This document shows positions 1 through 7,700 of a DNA stretch of 64,000 bases, piece after piece (within the stretch, counting starts at the first letter, position 1; the number at the start of each line of letters is the position of its first letter). A program made the translations under genes and the position numbers. The DNA lies in contig NZ_CAKJTG010000002.1 in NCBI RefSeq assembly GCF_917563885.1, positions 205,426-269,425 on the forward strand, given 5' to 3'. The notes beneath the pieces are model-generated. The model had not been told where the DNA came from, did not search any database, and worked only from the letters and a program-made list of their open reading frames with translations. This stretch comes from Pseudoneobacillus rhizosphaerae. Its GTDB lineage: Bacteria; Bacillota; Bacilli; Bacillales; Cytobacillaceae.

Positions 1-115
1 TAAATTATCTGATATCTTCTATATTACCAAACTAACCGCCGTTTTTACATAAATTAGTGAAAAATAGGCAAAATAGGATGTGTTATCGATATTAAAAAAA
101 GGGGGTCGAACCACG

Positions 116-250
116 GTGACAAAAAGTCCAAACAAAGGCAGTAAAAATCAAAATTCACCACAATCCCATGCCCAGGGACATGTTAGCGGAGATAATAGCA
201 AAGGCAATAAACATAATAAGGATCAAAACGATAAAACAGATCAGGATTAA
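116..250 (+). CDS. Small hydrophilic protein, possibly spore-associated
   Basis: A 44-codon GTG-start frame preceded by a GGGGGT ribosome binding site about 9 bases upstream and followed at once by a strong terminator. The product is rich in Lys, Asn, Gln, Ser, Gly and His, has no hydrophobic stretch and no Cys or Trp, and should be a soluble, probably disordered peptide. The composition recalls minor small acid-soluble spore proteins of Bacillus, but I do not see a diagnostic motif, so the spore link is inference. The RBS-frame-terminator arrangement as a single-gene unit is the main support for it being real. Confidence 0.55.
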   Translation: MTKSPNKGSKNQNSPQSHAQGHVSGDNSKGNKHNKDQNDKTDQD

Positions 251-251
251 G

Positions 252-293
252 AAAAAAAGTCGGTTCCTGAAAACAGGAATGCCGACTTTTTTC
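252..293 (+). terminator. Rho-independent terminator of the small gene
   Basis: Outer stem AAAAGTCGG (255-263) with CCGACTTTT (282-290), inner stem CCTG/CAGG with an AAAA loop, then a T run. It begins 2 bases after the stop codon of the 44-aa gene. Confidence 0.85.
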
Positions 294-318
294 TTATCTT
301 TCTTCTAACTTAATCTTA

Positions 319-792
319 TTAAACGCAAGTAAATGATTGAATTTGTCGTAAGCTTATTCCGAAAAACACCCAATTAAACCCAGTCCAACGAAACCCTGAG
401 ACAGAGTTGCGTCCAACAAATGTTGGATAGAACCAAAATTGATTAAAACCTCTCAGCCATACATACGTGAATCTGAATAAACATCTTCTAATACTTCCTG
501 GATCAACTGCAAATGCTTCTACTTGTTGTTGAGGGACAAAGGATGGCGGTGGTGTCGTTGGTGCTCCTGCCTCTTGACCTTGACCTTGGCCGGGTGGTCC
601 AAAGGGTGGTGGTCCAAAAGGTGGTTGGCCAAATGGAGGCTGGAAACCACCAAATGGAGGCTGGAAACCACCAAATTGTCTTTCATCAGGGGTGGTATGA
701 TAATAATTCTCCTCAGGGAATGGAGTTGGATAATAATAAGCATGTTGACTGTATGGATCATTATAATATTGATAATTTGCACTTGTATACAT
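319..792 (-). CDS. Pro/Gly/Gln-rich coat-like protein with conserved aromatic C-terminal domain
   Basis: A 157-residue protein. The start is the ATG at 792 because AAAGGAG lies 8 bases upstream; the longer frame from 816 would put this RBS inside the gene. The N-terminal 50 residues are rich in Tyr, Asn and Pro. Then comes a GGFQPPF / GPPFG repeat region (residues ~40-70) and a QGQGQ stretch. The last ~60 residues form a compact aromatic domain (GSIRRCLFRFTYVWLRGF...FYPTFVGRNSVSGFRW...) of a type I recall from uncharacterised Bacillus proteins with variable Pro/Gly-rich N-termini. No signal peptide or TM segment is seen. The composition suggests a spore surface or coat component; that role is inference. 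It lies downstream of a terminator on the minus strand and is probably monocistronic. Confidence 0.75.
   Translation of the reverse strand: MYTSANYQYYNDPYSQHAYYYPTPFPEENYYHTTPDERQFGGFQPPFGGFQPPFGQPPFGPPPFGPPGQGQGQEAGAPTTPPPSFVPQQQVEAFAVDPGSIRRCLFRFTYVWLRGFNQFWFYPTFVGRNSVSGFRWTGFNWVFFGISLRQIQSFTCV
631..672 (-). repeat. Two exact 21-bp coding repeats
   Basis: Positions 631-651 and 652-672 are identical 21-bp units, each encoding one GGFQPPF heptapeptide of the coat-like protein. In-frame 21-bp units can expand or contract without breaking the frame. Confidence 0.85.
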
Positions 793-914
793 AAAAGGCA
801 CTCCTTTTTCTCTCATCTCACCCCATCATATTCGTAAGCCATATGCCTATCAACTTGTACCCACAAAATGTGTATTTGCCTATCAAACAGAAACTAAAGC
901 CATTCATCTTGGTT

Positions 915-1636
915 AAAAAAGTCGGTTCCTGGTTAAATTTAACGGGTTCTCTTTTGGAGTGCAAAATCATAAATACTAGTATAAATGTCCTGGTAAAAAG
1001 CCATTTAATCAACATGCTTATTTGCTTCTGAGTAGTATCCGTGATATTTCAAAGTCGTAATAATTGGAATTACACTAACAGTTTAAGATGGGAGATCAGA
1101 TAAACACCAAATCTGTTAAATAGACGGAAAAATTCCGCTTAATTACGAAATAGCACTGAAAATGGCTAAAATAGACGGAGATATTCCGCCTATTGACTCG
1201 AAAAACATGAAAATGGGGGATTTTGCTTGGCATAAGCGGAAAAACTTCGCTTATTTAGCCCGAAACGTGCTCCATTCTGATTATAACCGGAAAATCTCCG
1301 CTTATCTTTTGCTGGTTACTTAATTAAGGACAAGGCTTCTTTCTCCGGGTGCATCTATTTTTATGTTTGAAAATATGCCATTCCTATCAAATTTAACGAA
1401 GTATTAACAACCCGTATTAGCATATAAACTAACAGCACGAGAATGTTCATTCTCACTTTGCTATTTGGTAGACTAATTACAGGATTAATTCTCAAATTAA
1501 AATTTCATAAACGTTTTTATACCATTAAAAATAGCATGCTAAATCATATGTGATTTAACATGCCATTTGAGTTGTTTTTTCACTTTTTGCACTCCAAAAG
1601 AGAACCCGTTAAATTTAAACAGAAGGCCGACTTTTT
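915..1636. terminator. Bidirectional terminator split by the inserted element
   Basis: The left arm (915-932, A6 then GTCGGTTCCTG) and right arm (1619-1636, CAGAAGGCCGAC then T5) complement each other: GTCGG pairs with CCGAC and TTC..TG with CA..GAA. They resemble the intact GTCGGTTCCTG hairpin at 252-293. The element at 933-1618 sits exactly in the loop. Before insertion this would have ended the 43-aa gene at 1640-1771. The rest of 793-914 holds only the upstream region of the coat-like gene; I see nothing else there. Confidence 0.65.
933..1618 (-). mobile_element. MITE-like repeat element, copy 1 (full length)
   Basis: The ends are a perfect 34-bp inverted repeat (933-966 and 1585-1618), containing GGTTCTCTTTTGGAGTGC. 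Since the outer TTAAATTTAA is itself palindromic, the mobile core may be 938-1613, from TTTAACGGG to CCCGTTAAA. Next to the right end is a hairpin GCATGCTAAATC / GATTTAACATGC (about 1532-1563), and near the left end AAGCC...AACATGCTT. The centre has four CGGAA..TTCCG units with CGG at 1125, 1176, 1237 and 1288, and a GAGAATG-TT-CATTCTC palindrome at about 1439. No ORF with a credible RBS is present, so it cannot encode its own transposase. It matches copies at 49585-50275 and 44891-45262, which lie in the opposite orientation. Confidence 0.85.
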
Positions 1637-1639
1637 ATC

Positions 1640-1771
1640 TTATTTTTTACCTTGGAACTTCATTTTCGCTTCCGCTTCACTCATATTCGGATTTTGACTC
1701 GGTTTACTTTTCTCTAATGCCTTCTTTAATTCCTGACTTGTTTCTCCAGCGGTGTTGTATCTTTTATCCAA
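1640..1771 (-). CDS. Small charged protein, 43 aa
   Basis: A TTG-start frame with an AAAGGAGGAG ribosome binding site about 8 bases upstream. The product is mostly Lys, Glu, Ser, Asn and Gln, with an ELKKALEKSKPSQNPNMSEA middle and a KMKFQGKK end. It is soluble and probably partly helical, with no Cys and no TM segment. I do not recognise the family with certainty; small proteins of this composition occur among minor spore proteins. Its stop codon is 4 bases from the right arm of a terminator whose other arm is now 700 bp away because the repeat element was inserted between them. Confidence 0.65.
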   Translation of the reverse strand: MDKRYNTAGETSQELKKALEKSKPSQNPNMSEAEAKMKFQGKK

Positions 1772-1865
1772 ACTAATCTCCTCCTTTTATGAACTTATTG
1801 TGTGATGATTCGCTATTCATCATTCTTTTCCATAGCGATTTAAGCTTTTTTTAATCTTACTCAAA

Positions 1866-1900
1866 ACAAAAAAAGCCCAATTCCTAAACGAATTGGACTC
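1866..1900 (-). terminator. Terminator of the ABC exporter operon
   Basis: On the minus strand GTCCAATTC, a short loop, GAATTGG, then a run of seven T. It lies about 35 bases after the ATPase stop codon. Confidence 0.85.
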
Positions 1901-1933
1901 TAATTATCCTAAAAATCTACTTGCTACCTTTTA

Positions 1934-2935
1934 TTAAACAGAAACTAACTTCTCCTCGAACCCTTCCTGATAAATCCGACTAATAATCGATTCAATCGCT
2001 GGCTCTTCGACGGTTAAATCTTTAATACTATGGGTTTGAGTTATACGGCCGATCAACTCTGAAGCTGAGATTTCATCACGATTAAACTGGAGCCACACGC
2101 GATTTGCTTCTCGCTTTACCACTTCCGCACCTACAATATCGAACGTAGCCTCCCCATTCTCAACATCAACAACTAATGTCCGTATCTTACCAAAGCGTTC
2201 CTTAACTGCACTAATATCGCCATCATATACCTTTTGCCCATGGTCAATCAGAACCATTCGGTTACATAGCTTTTCGATATCTTCCATATCATGCGTTGTC
2301 AAAATGACAGTCACCTTACGCTCACGATTAATTTCTTGAATGAAGGTGCGCATTTTCTCTTTCGCGACCACATCAAGTCCAATTGTCGGTTCATCTAAAA
2401 ATAAAATTGGTGGGTCATGCAGCAAGGACGCCGCAATATCCGCTCTCATCCGTTGCCCTAAGGAAAGCTGACGAACGGGTGTATTCAAAAACTCATCCAA
2501 CCCTAATATTTCTTGGTAAATTTCCATGTTTTGTTTATACCGAGCATCGCTCACCTGGTAAATTTCCTTTAACAGCTCAAACGATTCAATCGTCGGCAAA
2601 TCCCACCAAAGCTGCGTCCGCTGGCCAAAAACAACACCAATATTGGAAGCATTTTTTTGTCGCTGCTCATAAGGAACGATACCATTTACTTTGATGGTTC
2701 CGCTTGAGGGCACCAATATGCCTGTCAGCATTTTAATCGTCGTCGACTTCCCTGCACCGTTCGGCCCAATATAGCCCACCATTTCCCCTTTTTCAATCGA
2801 AAAACTAATGTCCTTAACGGCTTCTTTTTTAATAAATTCGCGTTTAAACAGGCTTCGGACGCTTCCTAAAAATCCTGTTTCTCGTTTGGCTACCATAAAA
2901 TCCTTGTTTATATTATTCACTTCAATAATTGGCAT
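1934..2935 (-). CDS. ABC exporter ATP-binding protein (ABC-2 type, COG4586-like)
   Basis: The ATPase subunit of an ABC-2 exporter. Visible motifs are Walker A GPNGAGKST (about residue 60), a Q-loop region VVFGQRTQLWW, signature LSLGQ, Walker B ILFLDEPT and switch His in TTHDMED. The insertion before Walker A (GFLGSVRSLFKREFIKKEAV) and the FGQRTQLWWDLP motif are typical of the COG4586 subfamily, which pairs with two DUF990-type permeases. The start is ATG 2935 with GAGGG 8 bases upstream; a GTG at 2944 directly abuts the same RBS and is less likely. It is the last gene of a three-gene operon. The substrate is unknown. The C-terminal ~90 residues form an accessory domain as in NatA/DrrA-like ATPases. 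Confidence 0.93.
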   Translation of the reverse strand: MPIIEVNNINKDFMVAKRETGFLGSVRSLFKREFIKKEAVKDISFSIEKGEMVGYIGPNGAGKSTTIKMLTGILVPSSGTIKVNGIVPYEQRQKNASNIGVVFGQRTQLWWDLPTIESFELLKEIYQVSDARYKQNMEIYQEILGLDEFLNTPVRQLSLGQRMRADIAASLLHDPPILFLDEPTIGLDVVAKEKMRTFIQEINRERKVTVILTTHDMEDIEKLCNRMVLIDHGQKVYDGDISAVKERFGKIRTLVVDVENGEATFDIVGAEVVKREANRVWLQFNRDEISASELIGRITQTHSIKDLTVEEPAIESIISRIYQEGFEEKLVSV

Positions 2936-2948
2936 AATTGACACCCTC

Positions 2949-3746
2949 TTATGATCCTGTACTTTTATATCTGCTTAATCCTGACATCCATAACCAATAG
3001 GCCAATAAAAAGAAAACCACTCCGACTAACGGGGATAGAAACCCAACGAAGTCAGGGAAATAAGGTGTTTCTTTTCCTAAAATAACGGTCGATGGAAAAT
3101 AGTTCACAAAACCAAATGGAACAATAAAGGCCGTAATCATTTGGACGAGTTTTGGATAAATCACTAATGGATAGTTTGTTAGATTACGAGCCGGATACAT
3201 GGCGACCCAATAGAACTGCTCTGATTTCGTTGTCCAAAACGCCAGAGCAGATATGATAACGAGCATTCCACCTTGAATGAGCACGCCACCAATAATTGTT
3301 GATAATAAGAATAATACCTTCCAAACACTCCAATCAATATCAATCGCCATACTCACCCAAAGGAACACAACAATAGAAAAAATAAATTGCCCCACTGCCC
3401 CGATATCGAACTTCATCGACATGAAATGGAAAAACGGATGAATCGGACGAACGAGAAAACGGTCAAATGTACCATTAACTATGTATGTATCCAAGCTTTT
3501 AAAATGGAAAAATACCGTAATACAACAACCCCATGAAACGACAGCAAGGGCTAATAAAAATAACATTTCATAAAAAGTCCACCCACCTAACGCATCGAAG
3601 CGGTAAAGCATAACCCACATCGTGGCAGCCATCCCAGCATAAGCGGTAATTAGACCAATGATCCTCATAAAAAAAGCAAAGCGGTATTGAAGCTGGGCCC
3701 GCACGCCTGCCCCTACTAGTTTAAAATATAATGGTAAGTAACTCAT
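2949..3746 (-). CDS. ABC-2 permease (DUF990 family), COG4587-like
   Basis: An integral membrane protein of about 265 residues with six hydrophobic segments, for example IIGLITAYAGMAATMWVMLY and FLLALAVVSWGCCITVFFHF. Membrane half of the exporter with the ATPase at 1934-2935 and the permease at 3761-4564. The motif TYIVNGTFDRFLVRPIHPFF after the second segment is typical of this permease family. The start chosen is ATG 3746, with GAGG 6 bases upstream. A TTG at 3758 has its own AGGGGGGAT and would add four residues; the TTG start of the 790-aa gene at 23315 uses a nearly identical sequence, so this alternative is real. Substrate unknown; drug or lipid export is only a guess. Confidence 0.88.
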   Translation of the reverse strand: MSYLPLYFKLVGAGVRAQLQYRFAFFMRIIGLITAYAGMAATMWVMLYRFDALGGWTFYEMLFLLALAVVSWGCCITVFFHFKSLDTYIVNGTFDRFLVRPIHPFFHFMSMKFDIGAVGQFIFSIVVFLWVSMAIDIDWSVWKVLFLLSTIIGGVLIQGGMLVIISALAFWTTKSEQFYWVAMYPARNLTNYPLVIYPKLVQMITAFIVPFGFVNYFPSTVILGKETPYFPDFVGFLSPLVGVVFFLLAYWLWMSGLSRYKSTGS

Positions 3747-3760
3747 TGCTGACCTCAAAG

Positions 3761-4564
3761 CTATCCCCCCTGTACAACTACTTTTTGTGATGCTTTATGC
3801 CACACGAATCGTAAAATTCCGTAACAAACCAACAGCCAGAAAATCTGTGTAGCAATCGAAAAGGCAATCTCCACGCCTGTTATTTTTCCAATAAAAATCG
3901 AGGTTGGAATATAGTAGATTCCTTGAAACGGCATATAGATGGCTAATTTTTCAAGCCAATCTGGGAAAAACCATAACGGGATAACCGATCCCGAGAGCAA
4001 AGACATCGCAAAGTAAAAAATATCGACGATTCCGCCTGTTTCGACTAAAAAGAAGGACAGGAAGCTAAACGACATTTCAATACAATAGCGAATTAAAAAG
4101 CCGATAAACGCTGTAATTAAAAACAAGACCCAAGTTTCCCAGGACATCGGTAGCGTTAAATCAATAAATAAAAATACTAGGATGTACACCGGTAATAAGG
4201 CGAACATAAAGTAAAACGCGACGCTACCAAAATCCGCAAATAAATAGCGGAGGGGTACATCAAACGGCCTCATTAATTCTAGAGCAATATCGCCCGTTCT
4301 GACCTTCTCCTGCATGTCCCATAATGGCGTCCCGGCTCCATTAATTCCTGATAAAAACTGACTGACGACTATATATGTGAGCATCGCCTGAAAAGTGACG
4401 CCATCCGCACTTTCTTTCCCTGCATATAGTGCCGTCCAAATCGAGCCCCACATTAATAAAAAAATGAGATTAGAGCCCATACGCGAAAGGACATCAAAGC
4501 GATAAACAGCTGACCGTAAAAATGCCTTTTTCGTAAAGGTCCAATAAAGTTTCATTCTAAACAT
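3761..4564 (-). CDS. ABC-2 permease (DUF990 family), COG3694-like
   Basis: A 267-residue membrane protein with about six hydrophobic segments. First gene of the exporter operon; its stop is 14 bases before the ATG of the next permease. The region TGDIALELMRPFDVPLRYLF is the counterpart of the NGTFDRFLVRPIHP motif of its partner, supporting a heteromeric pair. ATG 4564 has AAGGTG about 6 bases upstream. The N-terminus starts with a short cytoplasmic helix and no signal peptide. Confidence 0.9.
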   Translation of the reverse strand: MFRMKLYWTFTKKAFLRSAVYRFDVLSRMGSNLIFLLMWGSIWTALYAGKESADGVTFQAMLTYIVVSQFLSGINGAGTPLWDMQEKVRTGDIALELMRPFDVPLRYLFADFGSVAFYFMFALLPVYILVFLFIDLTLPMSWETWVLFLITAFIGFLIRYCIEMSFSFLSFFLVETGGIVDIFYFAMSLLSGSVIPLWFFPDWLEKLAIYMPFQGIYYIPTSIFIGKITGVEIAFSIATQIFWLLVCYGILRFVWHKASQKVVVQGG

Positions 4565-4639
4565 AATTCACCTTCTACTAATTTAGTGATTTTTTTGACT
4601 ATTGTATATTTTAGCATATTTCGGTTTCCTTTTAATAGA

Positions 4640-4688
4640 AAAAGAGAAGGTCAGTCATCAAAATGAATTGATAACTGACCTTTTTTGT
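4640..4688 (-). terminator. Terminator of the giant subtilase gene
   Basis: Stem AAGGTCAGT / ACTGACCTT (4647-4655 with 4674-4682) with an inner ATCA/TGAT pair and T-rich flanks on both strands. It lies about 25 bases after the stop codon of the minus-strand protease. Confidence 0.85.
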
Positions 4689-4712
4689 GGTTATTTTTTT
4701 ACTTCTGGCTAA

Positions 4713-7700
4713 CTATAGTCTATCTAAGTACACCATTAAACGATAGATTACTACAGCCGTTTGGGCACGACTAGCCGTTTGTTCTGGAGCAAATAGATTT
4801 CCAACGGCACCCTTTATGATTCCATTTTGAACAGCAAACAGAACAGCTGCTTTGGCATCTTTACTTATCTTTTCCTGATCGTTGAAAGTAAGCTCACCTT
4901 CGACTGTAGATAAATCTACATCAAGTGCCTCAACAATCATGGTGACCATTTCTTCTCGTGTCAGCGGCTTATTTGCACCACTCAGCTTTGCATATTCACT
5001 CCAGGCCTTCTCAGAGCCAACGATTCGGTCTAAGATTACAGCAAATTGGGCTCGTGTAATTGTATCGGTAGGAGCAAACTTCCCAGCTGCCTTACCTTTA
5101 ATTAGATAATGAGAAGCTATCACTTCAATTTCATCTTTCGCCCAATTCTTTGTTACATCAGTGAATGTTGCATGATACTCAACAAGGGCAAAAGAGCCGA
5201 TTTTAGTTGTAGCTAGTATAGATTCACCCTTACTATTTTTTGAAGAGGAACCTACATAAGCCCATGTACCATTTTCCTGCTGTTGGTAGATACCTACTTT
5301 CCTAGCATCCTCAACCTGTTTCGTATCAGGATTAATCGATAAGGTAATCGCCTTTGTTAGTTTCCCTGTGCTATTTTGTACTGTAATAACTTTAGAAACC
5401 ATTTTGCTCTCTGTTTGGGTTCGGACCTTTTCATCTGACCCTTTATCACTTACAGAAAGTTTTAAGGCAAATCCATTCTCATTAATAAAATCAGCAAAGG
5501 ATTCAACAGGAACCGTTAAAGAAAACGCCTCATTCGTAAAGACTAATCCTTTTCCAGCCTTTGTTAAATCATCCACCAAATTTTGTGCAAAAGTTACCGA
5601 TAAATCTTTATACGTATCTAGTTTTAAGTCTGATAGATCTAGTGTAACACTGCCCAATTTAGGGTCTGCTAATTGTTTACTAATTCCTTCTTTTAAAATA
5701 TCAACCGTTAAAGATTTACTTCCATCTTTATTATCCACCGTAGATATTGTTCCCAACCCAACGTCTTCACCAGTTGATGGCGGAGTAGTCGGTGGTGTCA
5801 CAGGTGGAACATATGGGTCAGTTACCTTAGCTTCTTTCGTAATATAAAGAGTAACCTGTGAGTAATTATTTACCCCATCTATGACATAGATCGTAAAAAC
5901 ATTCTCCCCGTTCACTAAGTCTACTGTACGTGTAAAGCTCCGCTCATCCCCAGCTTTAGTCCATTGTTTATGTGGTAAAGCTCCTAAAATTTGATTGTCA
6001 TTCATATAGAGATCGAAGCTTGAATGACCTTCAGAAACTAATCCTGAGATTGTATATTTGTCTAGATTTGTAGTAACTTTTCCTTCGTAAACTTGAATGT
6101 TGTTCGTATCACTAATACTTGTCAAGTTAATATTAGTGAGGGTAATCTCAGGGGCATTAAAGTCAGCAAATACTTTACGATTGATAAAGCTCTCATTCCC
6201 AGCTTGATCTGTATATCTGATCTCTAGATTTTGCATACCCTCTTGAGTGATTGGAACGGTGCCCTGAATCGTAATCTTTCCAGGTGCACTATTGGTTAGT
6301 GTTGCTACTACTGGTTGCTCCATTCCTTCGGCCAAGATGGTAACCTGCGCTAGATCTAAATCAAATGACGTTGCCGAAAAATTTCCTACATTACCTTTAT
6401 ATATCGTATATGGAACCGGTGAAGTAATCGTTACTTCCGGCGCTTGTAAATCTTTTGTAATGACAAAATCTAGCTTACCAATCACTTCTTCTGTCTCAGA
6501 ATAGGCTTCAATTGTTACCTTCGAGGTACCATTATGAGCCAATGCGCTTAAATCAGAAGTGTAAGTGTTTAACTGGTCTCCCTCCGTTACGAGAGTACCA
6601 TTCTCGAACACTTTCATATTCTGAATGGAATCCGCTTGATCAACATTCCAATTTACCGTGATGGAGTTTTGATTAGTTCTTACTTGGCCTAACCCTTCAA
6701 CATAGCTAAGAACACCTGTTTTAATAACGCGCAAGCTGGATGTAACCTCAGCTAGCTTCTTCTGAGTTCCATCAAAACCTGTGAGTCTAAGTGTATAATC
6801 ACCATGAGAAAATGGAGTTAAATCCAGATCATAGGTAAATAGATTCCCAGTTGAACCACTCAAATCAATCTGATAAACCTCATTCACACCTGAACCAGTG
6901 ATAGTTAAGCTAGCAGACTTTACTGCATTACTATGTGCTAATCCAATCGGCATGCTAGTCAGGTTATTTTCTGCTTCAAACTTCTCCAGATTAAAGAGAA
7001 TCTGTGATTTTGTATGGATGACGGACGTTGTCCGAAGTCCAGTTAGGTTCCCATCAGCATTATATCCTTTTAACTCAAGCTTTGTTGTCCCTTCTGGTGC
7101 AACGTAGTTGTAGATATATTCCCCTCGACCGGAAGTTTCAATCGTGTCTAAAAGTTTACCACTAACATAGACTTCTACTTTTACGACTAAATCCGAAACG
7201 ACGGAAATTTCAATTGGAACGATCGTTTCTACCTCGTCTGGCATACTTGTCACTCGATAAGTTGATTTGGTGACTACTGTTTTACCATTAGAGAAAGTAG
7301 TGAACGTACTTAATATTTCACCTTGCTCATTTAATGCATTAAAGGTGATATCATGTCTTCCTTCAAGTAGCGGAACAAAAATTTCATTTCGCCAATTCGG
7401 GAACAAATCTTTCACTCGATAAGGATTTTTAAAATCTATTAATACTTCCACGTCAGCCACTTCATCTGAAAGCATCCATGAAAATTCAGTACCATCAGGT
7501 GTTGCATAAAATCTAGTTATAACTAATGGTGATTGTCCTGTTGAGACTTTAATTTGGTTTCCAGCATGGTCAAGCACGTAAATAAAGGCGAACTGATTAG
7601 CCTTCAATGTTGGTAACGGTGCTTTCGTTGTAAAACCATCATCCGTCTTCACTGCATCTAAAATGACAGGTTGTTTCGTTACGTATCCCTTTCCATCTTC

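Noticed and set aside
513..837. Plus-strand reading frames opposite the coat-like gene
   Set aside because: Composition is the complement of the GGFQPPF repeats and no RBS is present; the minus-strand gene has a clear RBS.
933..1618. Insertion sequence with its own transposase
   Set aside because: No frame longer than about 65 codons and no transposase motif in any copy; called a non-autonomous element.
1567..1776. 69-aa plus-strand frame
   Set aside because: It begins inside the repeat element and runs antisense through the 43-aa gene, which has a strong RBS.
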